Below, in pieces: positions 1-10,600 of a stretch of DNA of 64,000 bases. This DNA comes from JAMZMI01 sp049115715 (GTDB lineage: Bacteria; Bacteroidota; Bacteroidia; Cytophagales; Cyclobacteriaceae): positions 558,001 through 622,000 of the forward strand of contig JAGDZQ010000006.1 of the NCBI GenBank assembly GCA_049115715.1, written 5' to 3'. Position 1 is the first letter of the stretch. The number at the start of each line of letters is the position of its first letter. A program made the translations under genes and the position numbers. The notes beneath the pieces were generated by a model that was not told where the DNA came from, made no database searches, and saw only the letters and a list, made by a program, of their open reading frames with translations.

Positions 1-165
1 TCCATAACCTAAATCATCTGCCAGAATGTAAACGATATTGGTTTTCCTTGCACGAAAATCATTATCGGCATTGGAAGGTTGGGATCGCTGGCAGCTTGAT
101 AAAAAACCAACAAGAAAAATAAGGATAGTACTCAATCGGCCTATTTGAGAAAAGAGCTTTTTCAT
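1..165 (-). CDS. Sulfatase, N-terminal fragment (cut by window edge)
   Basis: Only the first 55 codons are inside the window. They encode a lipoprotein-type signal peptide (basic start, hydrophobic stretch, then FLSSC with Cys25 as the probable lipidation site), followed by TNIVYILADDLGYG. That last motif is the opening strand of the type I sulfatase fold, whose two aspartates bind the active-site calcium. The catalytic CxPxR motif would lie outside the window, so activity cannot be judged. The start is 43 bp after the esterase stop on the same strand, so it is probably the last visible gene of the glpK operon. A lipoprotein sulfatase would act in the periplasm or on the outer membrane, removing sulfate from a glycan or glycoside. 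A related alkaline-phosphatase-fold enzyme such as a phosphodiesterase is the alternative. Confidence 0.8.
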   Translation of the reverse strand, partial: MKKLFSQIGRLSTILIFLVGFLSSCQRSQPSNADNDFRARKTNIVYILADDLGYG

Positions 166-208
166 GATTCACTTTTTAGTGTTGTATCAAAAACTTGTGA
201 ACGATTCT

Positions 209-1012
209 TTAATCGCTATCTAAAACCCCTGAATGAATAGCAGCTCCCCATAAATTCCCCAATACCTCCGCTCCTTGTTTGTTAGGGTGAATGTAGAAAG
301 TTCCTTGCTGACCCTTCTCAGGAACAAAATGTGTTAAATGGTTTTCTTCAAAAAAATCGAATCCCTTTTGGTCTCCCAAGAAAACTCGACTTGGATTTGA
401 TTCTTTGTACGACCCAACCAAGGTTTCTATTTCTGGAAAGTAACTTTGGAGTCTTGCCAGACCTTCTGCCAAATATCTTGATGTATTGTAGGTATTAGGG
501 CTGTACCAAATGGGTTGATGGATAATAATTTTACTTTCTGGGAGCTCAGACATCAGTCTATCAAAAATAAGTCTCAGGTTTTCTCTATACGATTTTGGAC
601 TTACGGGTGATCCATTGGGTCCATCCTCGGCACTATCATTTGCTCCTAGAAAAATGGAAAAAATCAATCCTTTTTCTCTATCTAGATGAAACGTGCGTGT
701 CGCGGAAATAACCTCATCCAAAGTCTTGGTAGAAGGCAAATAGTCAACAGTTGTATATCCGCTTCTTCCCTGATTGATAAATCTTACCTCAGTGGAAGGA
801 AGTTGCTTTTGCAAGTATTCGCTGACCTTTAATGGTGGCGACTCATTTTTAGGATCATTGAGCTGAGCCCCAAAGGTGATGCTATTGCCAATGAATACAA
901 GATCTAAACCTTTACTCCGCTCCGATTGTGCTGACCCATTCAACGAGAATAGCAGTATTGATAAACATGCAAGCCCACAACATATGGAAACACGTGCACC
1001 TACCATAGCCAA
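209..1012 (-). CDS. SGNH/GDSL-family secreted esterase
   Basis: This 267-residue protein has an N-terminal hydrophobic segment ending in SAQ, consistent with export. Block I of the SGNH fold is seen as FIGNSITFG with Ser44 as nucleophile. Block III is FLGANDS, and block V appears near the C-terminus as HPNKQG, which supplies the catalytic His. The family removes acetyl or other acyl groups from carbohydrates or lipids. The coding start overlaps the 3' end of the upstream symporter gene by 13 bp, a sign of translational coupling within one operon. In this setting it probably de-esterifies the substrate in the periplasm before import. The acyl group and the exact substrate cannot be read from the sequence. 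A start at Met3 is also possible. Confidence 0.8.
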   Translation of the reverse strand: MAMVGARVSICCGLACLSILLFSLNGSAQSERSKGLDLVFIGNSITFGAQLNDPKNESPPLKVSEYLQKQLPSTEVRFINQGRSGYTTVDYLPSTKTLDEVISATRTFHLDREKGLIFSIFLGANDSAEDGPNGSPVSPKSYRENLRLIFDRLMSELPESKIIIHQPIWYSPNTYNTSRYLAEGLARLQSYFPEIETLVGSYKESNPSRVFLGDQKGFDFFEENHLTHFVPEKGQQGTFYIHPNKQGAEVLGNLWGAAIHSGVLDSD

Positions 1013-2574
1013 ATCAATGTGGCAAGCATGAGTATGAATAATAGAACTGCTTGATATTTATAATTCTGATACCAAGCAACATTTTCGTTCTCTAGATCGA
1101 TCAAGCTTTTATTAAATGTATATTTTTCAACCAATTCCATATCAGGAGCAGGTGTAAGATTACTTATGACAATGAAGATGATACTACTTATCGCGATTAC
1201 AATTCCAACATTGAAAGAGTAGTGAAGTGACCACATTCCATTAAGTCCTAGAATGAACAATAGTAACCCAATTAAAGTACCTAAAATCAACGTCCAAAAT
1301 GCGCCTGAACCATTACCTCTTTTGTAGAAACTACCTACTAGAAAGATTACAACAACAGGTGGTACTATAATAGAAAACATCTGCTGTAGGTACGCCCATA
1401 ATCCTCCAAAGTTGGAAATCATAGGTGCCCATGATGCAGCTACAATCATCAGTATGAATGTGGCGATTCTTCCGTAGTAGGCCGTTTTCTCATTTGAAAT
1501 ATCCGGAATTCTATTTTTTACAAAATCGACTACAATTAACGTGGAAGCAGAATTCAAAGTAGAATCCACACTCGACATAATTGCCGAAATAAGCCCCGCC
1601 AGAACCAAACCTACGAGCCCTACAGGCAATGTATTCATAACCATGGTTGGGAAAACCATGTCTGCATTCGCCAACCCAGGATATAAGCTTATAGCCATAG
1701 CACCGGGCAACACCATAATAAAGAAAGGAAGCAGCTTTAAAAAGCCAGCAAACATAATCCCCCATCTGGCATGTTGAATGCTTTTTGCTCCAAGTACTCT
1801 CTGAGTAATGTATTGATTAGTAGCAACGTACCAAAACCCTAAAAATGGAACGGCCAGTATTAAACCTGGCCATGGCATAGAGCTATCATTAATTGGTCTT
1901 ACAACAGAAAAATGATCAGCAGAAGGTGCAGCAGCAATCATGTTATCCCAAGAGAAATCCAACTGCTGAAAAAGAATAAAGGTCAGGGCTCCACAACCTG
2001 CAATAAGAATTACTGCTTGCAATGCGTCTGTATAAACCACAGCTTTCAACCCTCCAAATGCCGTGTAGACTCCTGCAATGACTGCCAATACAAAACAGGT
2101 CTGCCAGAGTATGAGATTCGGAAAAAACAATTGCAAAACTAAAGCTCCTGCGTAAAGTCCACCCGCGGTATCCACCACGATACTGGTGACAATGGTCACG
2201 ATCGAGAAAAACACTCTTGATCGCCTATCAAACCGCAGTTCCAGAAACTCCGGAATGGTCGTGATGCGTGACTTAATATACATTGGCACAAAAATCAGAG
2301 CCAATACGATAAATGGAAGGCCTGCACCCCACTCATAAACAGACTGTACAATCCCGGTGCTGTAAGCTGCTCCTGCCAGACCAATCAGAGTTGTGCTTGA
2401 AATATTGGAAGCAAAAAGAGAAAGTCCTATGAAGCCCCAGGTAAGTGATCGTCCTCCAAGAAAAAGGTCATCTCCTGTTTCTGTTTTGCGAGCCACATAA
2501 ATACCTATGGCGAATATGAGCACAAAATAGACTCCTATAACTATTAAATCAATGTTGTTAATCGATGCTTCCAT
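1000..2574 (-). CDS. Sodium:solute symporter (SSS family)
   Basis: This 524-residue integral membrane protein has about 13-14 hydrophobic segments. It shows the SSS hallmarks: an early GGRSLTWGFIGLSLFASNIS region (first helix pair) and the conserved segment GGLKAVVYTDALQ. The family couples Na+ inflow to uptake of sugars, polyols or similar solutes across the inner membrane. It starts 10 bp after the alpha-galactosidase stop and overlaps the esterase start, so it belongs to the glpK operon. No glycerol facilitator gene is visible in the operon, so this is the only inner-membrane route it encodes. The simplest reading is import of the intact galactoside that the cytoplasmic GH36 enzyme splits. 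Import of free galactose or glycerol is an alternative. Confidence 0.87.
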   Translation of the reverse strand: MEASINNIDLIVIGVYFVLIFAIGIYVARKTETGDDLFLGGRSLTWGFIGLSLFASNISSTTLIGLAGAAYSTGIVQSVYEWGAGLPFIVLALIFVPMYIKSRITTIPEFLELRFDRRSRVFFSIVTIVTSIVVDTAGGLYAGALVLQLFFPNLILWQTCFVLAVIAGVYTAFGGLKAVVYTDALQAVILIAGCGALTFILFQQLDFSWDNMIAAAPSADHFSVVRPINDSSMPWPGLILAVPFLGFWYVATNQYITQRVLGAKSIQHARWGIMFAGFLKLLPFFIMVLPGAMAISLYPGLANADMVFPTMVMNTLPVGLVGLVLAGLISAIMSSVDSTLNSASTLIVVDFVKNRIPDISNEKTAYYGRIATFILMIVAASWAPMISNFGGLWAYLQQMFSIIVPPVVVIFLVGSFYKRGNGSGAFWTLILGTLIGLLLFILGLNGMWSLHYSFNVGIVIAISSIIFIVISNLTPAPDMELVEKYTFNKSLIDLENENVAWYQNYKYQAVLLFILMLATLIWLW

Positions 2575-2584
2575 TTTTGTGGTT

Positions 2585-4366
2585 TTAGTATTTTCTAAGC
2601 TTGATCATACCCGACTTAGGCACATAAATCTCATGTAATCCAACCTCCATAAGTTTAACATCCTCCTCAGATATTAAATCACCCATACAATCATATACTT
2701 CCCAAGAGCCATTGAACGATTCGAGTAAGACTTTAATGGCGACACTCTCGCTCCATTTACCATTTAAGATATCAACACGATCAAAATCCTGATCCAACTC
2801 CACAACCACATCATCAAAAACGCCAATGATCATGTGACCGTCCTTGGTAGATTTTAATATAGGGTAATTGGTCAGCGGACGAGACGGTAAAAAAGTACCA
2901 TCCATAAGTGTATCTCTGTTTTCGTTCCAGAAATTCGTGTAAAATTGAATCATACGAATATGATCTTCCGGTGCTTTGGCCAGCTCTACAGATAATTGCG
3001 GCACTCCAAATATGGCATTGACCATTTGCAGCGCGGCGATCTCAACTGGTTCATTCATATTCCAGGTGAATGGGTCTGCATGAACTGCCGAGTTGCCACA
3101 CAAAAGCCTTACATCCGCGATGCGGACTCTATTGGTATTGCTGTCATTTGGGCAATCAAACGCCCTAAACATATTGCCAAACTTGCGCATTGCCGGCCCA
3201 ATATATTGTTGTCTGAACTCGATGAATACTTCGGGATTTATTTTTTGTAATTCGGTTATCACATCTGTCATAAGGCGATCCACACCTTCGTTGACAGAAG
3301 CATAATCTCGACCATTTTCCTTAGTCAGTACTGTCTCTGGGTAGACAGTGAAATCGTCTATAAAATCTAGTTTGAATCCATCCAACCTCCACTCTTGGAT
3401 TGCAGTTGTGTAGATGTTGATCAAATGCTCTCTTACTTCAGGATATCGAGGATCAAATACGGGTGCCCATCTATTGTTTTCTGTCAAAAACTTCCCCTTG
3501 AACTTCTCATAGGCTTTTGACTTTTTACCACAAAAAGGGACAGAAAACCATAAGCCAAACTTCATACCCAGATTGTGGATCTGATCTACGAATTCTTTCA
3601 TTTGAGGTATACGCTCTGGAAACCAATCCCCTGTATAATCATATCCCCTATTGGAATCCATAGTCTGCCAGCCATCATCTAGAATGATAAGCTTATATCC
3701 TAGCTTGCTTGCTATTTTGCATTCAGCAATCAGAGTGTCTACATCAAGGCTCTGATGGTATTGGTACCATGTAGAATACAGTGGTGCCTTAGCTATATCT
3801 GGAACGTGCGTAGGTTTGAGGCCTTCATTGGTCTCCCACCACTTCGAAACTTCTCCTAAAGCTTCAGAAAAGAGTGATTTCCGATAATCAACGCGGATAT
3901 CAATTTCATATTCAGTTATGATAGGGTGGCGTTCGGAAAAGAGCTTCACAAAACAATGCACATGGTTATCCTCTTCCCTCAATAAAGCATTCATTTCAGT
4001 CAGATTGATTGCATCTAAGCAAGCAAACGTGCAAATGTTGGAATCGTCATGGCCAAATACCGAAACTACAGGAGCATCCACAGAAATGCGACTCTTTAAG
4101 TGCTCTAATTCCCAGTCGTATTGAATTCTTTTTTTCCTATCGATACTCGTCTTCCAGACTCCTTTCACATTAAGTGAAGGAAATTTCCATTTGACTACAA
4201 CTGGTTTTGGTTCCACGAGAGACGAATAGGAAAGCTTCAACTTGAAATTAACAAGTCCTTTCTCCTCTTCGACAGGGTTGATTTCATATTGCAGACCTTC
4301 TTGGTCAGACAATACATCTATATGAAGTTTATGATCAATCGTTTCTTCCAATTCTTTTACTAGCAT
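2585..4366 (-). CDS. Alpha-galactosidase-like glycoside hydrolase, family GH36
   Basis: This 593-residue protein has an N-terminal beta-rich region (about 1-180), a TIM-barrel (about 195-500) and a short C-terminal beta domain. The barrel carries LIILDDGWQ (228-234) and DGFKLDFIDD (329-338), where Asp334 matches the clan GH-D nucleophile. The acid/base is probably Asp404 or Asp408 in RAFDCPNDS. No signal peptide is present, so it should act in the cytoplasm on an imported small galactoside rather than on polymer. It lies between glpD (15 bp upstream) and a symporter (10 bp downstream). With glycerol kinase and glycerol-3-phosphate dehydrogenase in the same operon, an alpha-galactosyl-glycerol is the most economical substrate. 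Raffinose-type sugars or melibiose would be the ordinary family alternatives. Confidence 0.85.
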   Translation of the reverse strand: MLVKELEETIDHKLHIDVLSDQEGLQYEINPVEEEKGLVNFKLKLSYSSLVEPKPVVVKWKFPSLNVKGVWKTSIDRKKRIQYDWELEHLKSRISVDAPVVSVFGHDDSNICTFACLDAINLTEMNALLREEDNHVHCFVKLFSERHPIITEYEIDIRVDYRKSLFSEALGEVSKWWETNEGLKPTHVPDIAKAPLYSTWYQYHQSLDVDTLIAECKIASKLGYKLIILDDGWQTMDSNRGYDYTGDWFPERIPQMKEFVDQIHNLGMKFGLWFSVPFCGKKSKAYEKFKGKFLTENNRWAPVFDPRYPEVREHLINIYTTAIQEWRLDGFKLDFIDDFTVYPETVLTKENGRDYASVNEGVDRLMTDVITELQKINPEVFIEFRQQYIGPAMRKFGNMFRAFDCPNDSNTNRVRIADVRLLCGNSAVHADPFTWNMNEPVEIAALQMVNAIFGVPQLSVELAKAPEDHIRMIQFYTNFWNENRDTLMDGTFLPSRPLTNYPILKSTKDGHMIIGVFDDVVVELDQDFDRVDILNGKWSESVAIKVLLESFNGSWEVYDCMGDLISEEDVKLMEVGLHEIYVPKSGMIKLRKY

Positions 4367-4381
4367 AGATTTTTAAATTAA

Positions 4382-6061
4382 CTAGATGGAAAATTCATTT
4401 TCTTGCTCCTCAACTCTAAAGGAAAGAGCACTTTTAATAGCAGCTTCCAAATCGGCCATATCTGCTGCTTTCTTGGACTCTGACCAATCCAGTTGACGAC
4501 AGAGATCTTTATTAACCGCCTCCTTAAACTGAATCACACTGTCTATATCAAAGTATAGCCTGCCTGTACGCCTAATAAAGAAATCGCAGCTGGAAGCTAC
4601 CATTTCATTGTCCACACTGTATTCCAACTCTTTAATTATGAGCGAGCTTTCAGTCATTGCTAAAACACCCTTAGATACAATCTGATCTGCAGAAGTCCCA
4701 TAGTTGGAAACCAGATAATCTGCATAGTAGTCAGAATCTTCAATTCCTCCCTTTTTGAGTCTCTCAGCAATTTGGAGTGTGTATTGATTCACCTCTGCTA
4801 CTCCGCTAAGCGGACGCTCCAGAAGTGGAATCGATTTGGTCTCGCACTTTTTAAACTTTTTAGTTTCATCGTATTTAGAAATTACTAAATCAACGATTTT
4901 TTTGGCCATCGTACGATACCCAGTGAGTTTGCCTCCCGCAATGGATATCAATCCATCTTCAGCTTGAAAAACTTCATCCTTACGAGAAATTTCGGATGGG
5001 GATTTACCTTGCTGATGAATCAAAGGACGCAGGCCAGACCATGATGATTTGATATCTTTAACCGAAAGGTTAAGCGATGGAAAAGTAGCATTGACTGAGT
5101 CAACGAGGTAGTGAGCATCTGCACTCGTTGCTTCAACCTTGTCTATGTCCTCTTTGTAATCGGTATCCGTGGTGCCAATGTAGGTAACCTTGCCTCTTGG
5201 AATTGCAAAAATCATCCTTCCATCTGGCACATCGAAATATACAGACTGCTTCAGGGGGAAATCACTTTTATCAACCACTATGTGAGTACCCTTTGTTAGC
5301 CTAAGCGTCTTATCATTAATTGAGTTGTTCTTCTTTCGAATAGTATCGACCCACGGTCCTGCTGCGGAGACAACAAACTTTGCTTTGATGGCTACTTTCT
5401 TCTCTTCGTACAGGTCCTTTCCGGTAACGCCGACGACCTGACTGTTTTCATTTAGGAAATCTTCTACGTGAAAATAGTTGAGGCATGTAGCTCCGTATCG
5501 GGTTGCGGTTTTTATCAGCTCTATAGTGAGTCTTGCATCGTCGGTTCTATATTCCGCATATACTCCTGATCCAAGTAAATTCTCTTCATCCAACATGGGT
5601 TCAGTCTCCTTCGTGGCTTTTGGCCCAAGCATCTTTCTCCTATCATCGCCTGTTACGCCTGCTACCAGATCATAAACCCAAAGGCCAAATGACGCAGACA
5701 TCTTACCGTAAGTGCCGTTCTTAATCAGCGGAAGTAGCATCTTTTCGGGCTTAACCATATGAGGAGCTAATCGATGCAATACGGCTCGTTCAGTGCCAGT
5801 ATTCCTCACCAAGCCTATTTCAAGTTGTTTCAAATATCTAAGACCTCCATGAATCAATTTGGTGGACTTGCTACTGGTTCCTGATGCGAAATCATTTTTT
5901 TCAAGCAGAACTACTTTCAACCCTCTCGACGCGGCATCTAATGCAATCCCCGCTCCTGTCACCCCTCCTCCAATTATGGCCAAGTCGTACTCGTTTGCTG
6001 AGACTTCTTTCAAAACAGCCTTGCGACTTTTCAAGGACAAAAAATCCGTTTCTCTTATCAT
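4382..6061 (-). CDS. glpD: FAD-dependent glycerol-3-phosphate dehydrogenase
   Basis: This 559-residue flavoprotein oxidises sn-glycerol-3-phosphate to dihydroxyacetone phosphate and passes electrons to the quinone pool at the inner membrane. The FAD-binding Rossmann motif IIGGGVTGAGIALDAASRG lies near residue 30. It is followed by the family signature FASGTSSKSTKLIHGGLRYL, and a typical C-terminal GlpD helical domain follows the FAD core. Length is normal for the family. Its start overlaps the glpK stop by 4 bp (ATGA), so the two are translationally coupled. Together they convert glycerol to a glycolytic intermediate, and here they supply the glycerol branch of the operon that also encodes an alpha-galactosidase. 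Confidence 0.95.
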   Translation of the reverse strand: MIRETDFLSLKSRKAVLKEVSANEYDLAIIGGGVTGAGIALDAASRGLKVVLLEKNDFASGTSSKSTKLIHGGLRYLKQLEIGLVRNTGTERAVLHRLAPHMVKPEKMLLPLIKNGTYGKMSASFGLWVYDLVAGVTGDDRRKMLGPKATKETEPMLDEENLLGSGVYAEYRTDDARLTIELIKTATRYGATCLNYFHVEDFLNENSQVVGVTGKDLYEEKKVAIKAKFVVSAAGPWVDTIRKKNNSINDKTLRLTKGTHIVVDKSDFPLKQSVYFDVPDGRMIFAIPRGKVTYIGTTDTDYKEDIDKVEATSADAHYLVDSVNATFPSLNLSVKDIKSSWSGLRPLIHQQGKSPSEISRKDEVFQAEDGLISIAGGKLTGYRTMAKKIVDLVISKYDETKKFKKCETKSIPLLERPLSGVAEVNQYTLQIAERLKKGGIEDSDYYADYLVSNYGTSADQIVSKGVLAMTESSLIIKELEYSVDNEMVASSCDFFIRRTGRLYFDIDSVIQFKEAVNKDLCRQLDWSESKKAADMADLEAAIKSALSFRVEEQENEFSI

Positions 6062-7557
6062 TCGCTTTTATTCCAATTCATGACCCTTGCCACTGCTTTT
6101 TTCCATCCTGCATAGAGTATGGACATTCTTTCTGAGGAAGCTTGAGCATGAAATGATTTCTCAATTTTTCTAAATTCTTTGATCTGATCCAATGACCAGA
6201 TTCCGGATTTAATCCCAGCCAAATAGGCTACTCCCATGGCTGTTGACTCAACCGTTTGTGGTCTAGTGACAGATTTGCCCAAAACATCAGCTTGAAATTG
6301 CATCAGGTAATCATTGGCAGCAGCTCCACCGTCAACATTCAATTCTGAAATATCCAGACCTGCGTCTTGTATCATCGCCAAAATCACATCTTTGGTCTGG
6401 TAGCCCATTGACTGCAACGTGGCTTTGACAATGGAAGCGTCATCTGTTTTTCTAGTCAAACCGAATATGGCTCCACGTGCATACATGTCCCAATATGGGG
6501 CGCCTAAACCTGCAAACGCAGGAACTACATATACTTCGTCCTCACTGTCTGAAGATTCGGCTATAGCAGCTGTATCCTTGGCATCCTTGATAATTTTCAA
6601 CCCGTCACGTAACCATTGTATGGCTGCTCCGGCAATGAAAATACTTCCTTCAAAAGCATACACAGGCCTATCCGACAAACTACATGCAAGTGTGGTTAAC
6701 AGCCCAGCTTGTGAAGAGACAAACTCCTCTCCTATATTCATTAGTAAAAAGCATCCAGTTCCGTAAGTATTCTTGGCCATACCAGGTTCAAAACATGCTT
6801 GTCCGAACAATGCAGCCTGCTGGTCTCCTGCCACTCCATTAATAGGAATAGCCACTCCATCAAGCTTAAAATCTCCAAAGTGATGAGAGGAAGGATTTAC
6901 TGCTGGTAATAAGGATTTAGGAATCTCCAAACTATCCAGCAGCTTATCATCCCAACCCAATGTTTTGATATTATAGAGCATGGTTCTGGAGGCGTTGGTG
7001 AAATCTGTAGCATGTATATCTCCATTGGTTAGCTTCCAAATTAACCAGCTGTCTATCGTACCGAAACAAAGCTTTTCACTATGAGCCAGCTGTCTGGCTC
7101 CTTCAACATGATCTAATATCCATTGTATCTTGGTTGCACAGAAATAGGAATCGACCACAAGTCCTGTCTCTTGCTTTATATATTCTTCTAGCCCAGCATC
7201 CTTTATCTTTTCACAATAATCCGCCGTTCTTTTATCCTGCCATACTATCGCATTGTAGATTGGCTTTCCTGTTTCTCGATTCCAAACTACGGTCGTCTCT
7301 CTTTGATTGGTGATGCCAATGCTGAGAACCTCAGCAGGAGAGACTCCTTGTTTCTCAAGCAAATCGTGAAGCACAAATCGCTGAGTTTCCCAGATCTCTT
7401 CAGGATCATGCTCAACCCACCCCTCCTCAGGGTAAATCTGCGAAAACTCCTTTTGAGAGCTTCCAAGTATATCTCCATTTACATCAATTAATAGCGCCCT
7501 ACAGCTTGTGGTTCCCTGATCGAGAGATACGATATATTTTGCAATGTCAGAATTCAT
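6058..7557 (-). CDS. glpK: Glycerol kinase, first gene of the operon
   Basis: This 499-residue FGGY-family kinase phosphorylates glycerol with ATP in the cytoplasm. The N-terminal ATP-binding strand LDQGTTSCRALL and the block NQRETTVVWNRETGKP are typical of glycerol kinase rather than xylulokinase or other FGGY kinases. The later nucleotide-binding segments NTYGTGCF and DGGAAANDYLMQFQAD are also present. Its length equals the usual glycerol kinase. It is the promoter-proximal gene of an operon that continues with glpD, GH36, symporter, esterase and sulfatase. A TAnnTTTG promoter element and a 23-bp sequence shared with susC lie immediately upstream. The repeat ends only two bases before the ATG, so a protein bound there would cover the translation-initiation region of the gene as well as the transcription start. 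Confidence 0.96.
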   Translation of the reverse strand: MNSDIAKYIVSLDQGTTSCRALLIDVNGDILGSSQKEFSQIYPEEGWVEHDPEEIWETQRFVLHDLLEKQGVSPAEVLSIGITNQRETTVVWNRETGKPIYNAIVWQDKRTADYCEKIKDAGLEEYIKQETGLVVDSYFCATKIQWILDHVEGARQLAHSEKLCFGTIDSWLIWKLTNGDIHATDFTNASRTMLYNIKTLGWDDKLLDSLEIPKSLLPAVNPSSHHFGDFKLDGVAIPINGVAGDQQAALFGQACFEPGMAKNTYGTGCFLLMNIGEEFVSSQAGLLTTLACSLSDRPVYAFEGSIFIAGAAIQWLRDGLKIIKDAKDTAAIAESSDSEDEVYVVPAFAGLGAPYWDMYARGAIFGLTRKTDDASIVKATLQSMGYQTKDVILAMIQDAGLDISELNVDGGAAANDYLMQFQADVLGKSVTRPQTVESTAMGVAYLAGIKSGIWSLDQIKEFRKIEKSFHAQASSERMSILYAGWKKAVARVMNWNKSE

Positions 7558-7559
7558 TA

Positions 7560-7582
7560 TGTACTATGATATACTATGCTAC
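7560..7582 (-). promoter_or_regulatory. Putative operator in the glpK leader (identical to the susC copy)
   Basis: A 23-bp sequence here is identical, base for base and in the same orientation to transcription, to 15942-15964 in front of susC. On the + strand it contains two TACTATG copies (7562-7568 and 7572-7578) spaced 10 bp apart, one helical turn, flanked by GTA and TAC. It starts directly below the -7 promoter element and ends 2 bp before the glpK start codon. A bound protein there would block initiation or early elongation. The GntR-type regulator encoded at 16084-17103 is the obvious candidate to bind it (inference). Confidence 0.75.
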
Positions 7583-7589
7583 AAATTTA
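7582..7589 (-). promoter_or_regulatory. -7 promoter element of the glpK operon
   Basis: On the minus strand this reads TAAATTTG, a full match to the Bacteroidota -7 consensus TAnnTTTG. Its last base is the first base of the putative operator. No convincing -33 TTG is seen upstream, so the promoter may be weak or need activation. Confidence 0.5.
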
Positions 7590-7674
7590 TAAAAAAAAGA
7601 ACACTTAGTTAAGCTATCGTAATTAAATCATTTACTCTTTTAAAAAGAATGGATAAGTCTGATTACAGGCTTCC

Positions 7675-10600
7675 TTATTTCTCGAACTTAAATAGTGAAA
7701 GAGGCCCATTATTGCTTGCAGCCAAAAGGTAATTATTCGCTGCTCCTCTTGCAACTGCGAGCTTCTTCACATCTCTATCCAGAAGCAACCCGCTTTCAGA
7801 ATATGTTTGATAATCAAACCCTCCTTTTCCATCTCCAATAAGCAAGGATCCTATTCCTGCATCGTTTCGTGGAGTCTCTACTTCAGAGGCGTATAAATTC
7901 CCAGCAGCAATCACATCTAAGTATCCATCTTGATTGAAGTCTCTGATTTGTAAATCATTCACAGCGGACAGCTGTAGTTCTTTTGGTAGTGAGGAAGTTT
8001 CAAAGTCCCCTCCGCCGCGGTTGATCATAATGATACTTGCAAAGCTTTCTATCTGATAATGGGCTGATTTCTTAAGGTTCTCTTCGCCATATATTTCAAT
8101 CAGGTTTGCCGCTGCAAAAGATTCATAGTTTTTAAATTTTTGCTCGATTGCAGGGATTTGCTCCGATGAGCACTGTCTTCCCCTCACCGGAAACTGCTCC
8201 CCATTATTGAAATACCCCAGCACTAAATCTGCTTTATTATTTTGATCAAAATCGCTCACGTATAGATCAAAGGTCTCATCAGTAGTTGCTTTGTATTTGT
8301 AATTGAGTCCAAGATTTCCAACTATAAAATCCTGAAGTCCGTCCTGATTAAAATCTCCTTTTTCTATACTAAACCACCAGCCAGCGGTGTGAGAATAGCC
8401 AAGCCCTTCCGTTTGGTTGATTAGCTTATTTCCATCATTAATGTAAATACTTATAGGCATCCATTCTCCAACAACCAGCAAATCGACCAACTCATCATCA
8501 TTAAAATCTGTCCAAATTGCATCGGTGATCATCCCTGCTGATTTCAGTCCGGGGGCTATGGCCTCAGTGTTTTCAATAAATGAGAGGCTTCCCTTTTCCA
8601 GCTGATTGGTAAGCAAATAGCTTGTCCCAGGTTGAGGGTAATTCAAAGGCGACAGTCTTCCCCCTACAAACAAATCCAAGTCTCCGTCCTGATCATAATC
8701 AAACGGCCTGACACACGAGCCACTACTTATGATCTGGGGCAAAATGTCCGATTTACTAAATATCCCGTCTTCGTTGATATAGAGTCTGTCAGCGTAGAAT
8801 TTTACTTGTGATGGAAACTCATTCCCCCCGCTTACTACGAACAGATCCTGATCCCCGTCATTGTCTATATCAACAAATACCGCATCTAAGTCTTCCAACA
8901 TTTCATCTTCGCTAAAAGTCTGCATTAATTGAAAAGCGCCTTCTTTAGTCTGAGTATAAAGCCTCCCCGAAGATCTACTTGCAGCCCCAAAGTAAAAATC
9001 TTCCAGACCATCTCCATTCACGTCGGCAACAGCCAACGCCGGCCCCCAATTGGACATCTTATGTGGTAGTAAAACCTGAAAGCGATAATCGTCAAAGTAG
9101 TTTTCCTCATGAGATGGTAAATCCAACGAATCAGACAGATCTGTAAAAATCTGTTGCTGAGAGCCTTCTTCTTTCCTCAAGTCAAAAGCATCATCGCTTT
9201 TCTTTATTGATAAGGTCTGATTTGCCTCTACATCTGTTTTAATTGACACAGAACCATCATTCCATGTTACCACGATTGAATCAATTTTTTGAATATTGGA
9301 AAGACCAAAATAAACCACTGGTTCCACTGATGATTGGAACCCCCTACTTAACGTTAAGTGACTAAACTGAGAAAGCTGCCCTGTAGTGACTTCTACTTTT
9401 GCTCCGATACCAAACGGATTGCTTTCACTCTCATGTAGCTTTAGCTTTAAGTAATTGGAGCTACCAATCTCATTGCTATTGTTTTTGAAAATGGATGCTG
9501 GCTCATCAATATTGTTAACTATCAAGTCCAAATCACCATCATTATCTAAGTCCGCGTAGGCGCCACCATTGGAAAACCCTACCATATCCACTCCCCACTC
9601 TTCATTAGATTTTTGAAAAGTAAGATCCCCTTTATTTCTAAAAATGTAGTTGCCTATTGGTTCTGAAGGGATATTCTCCACCTCTAATTTGAGTTCTTCT
9701 TCAGAGGCTTTATTTAAATTCTTCTTGAGTCCATTAAAAAAATCTTTGTTATTGATATCTCTTCTTGTCCCATTCGTAATAAAGAGGTCTTTCCAACCGT
9801 CATTGTCAAAATCAGCAAGAAGAGGCCCCCAACTCCAGTCTGTAGTTGCCACATTTCCCATCCAGGCGATATTGCTTAAAACAGGAACTCCGTCTTTTTG
9901 GCCTCTATTTAGCTGCAAGGAATTGTACATATATTGGTAATGCATGCCATACTCTACCGTACCCCAAAACAGTCCCGGATTCATACTCGCCATGTTTGCC
10001 TTAGCTCGTCTGTTATCTTCAGCAGCCATATCTACCTGAATGATATCCATAAGCCCATCATTGTTAAAATCTGCTATATCAACTCCCATTCCATAGAAGG
10101 AAAATTGCTTGGTTGCTTTTTTTACTTTTTCAGAAAATGTGCCATCCGCATTATTTATAAATAGATAATCTGGTGTGCTGAAATCATTAGAAACGTAGAT
10201 ATCATCCCACCCATCATTGTTTAGATCGCCTATAGTAGCACTTAATGAAAGTCCAAAAGAAAGTAATCCTGCTTGCTCGGTAACATCTTGAAAATGCCCT
10301 TCGCCATCATTTTGATAAAGGTGATCACTGTTTTCCAAGGTGACCTCATCCATGAGTTTTCTATACTCACTATTCGGCGTGGAAAACCTTGTTATGGGAT
10401 AATTCGCCACGTAAAGATCCAGATCTCCGTCATGATCGTAATCAAAAAAAGTTGACTGAACGGATTTGCCAATATCATCTATACCATACTCAGATGCTTT
10501 TTCCGAGAAGGTCAGGTCTCCATTATTGATATATAATTCGTTTCTTGTGCTCTGGTATTTTCCAGAAACGCTAAGATATATGTCTAACAAGCCGTCGGCA

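Noticed and set aside
7561..7582. Reading the repeated TACTATG as a CRISPR or insertion-sequence end
   Set aside because: There are only two copies per site at a 10-bp spacing, both sites sit at promoters, and no transposase or spacer-like sequence is nearby.
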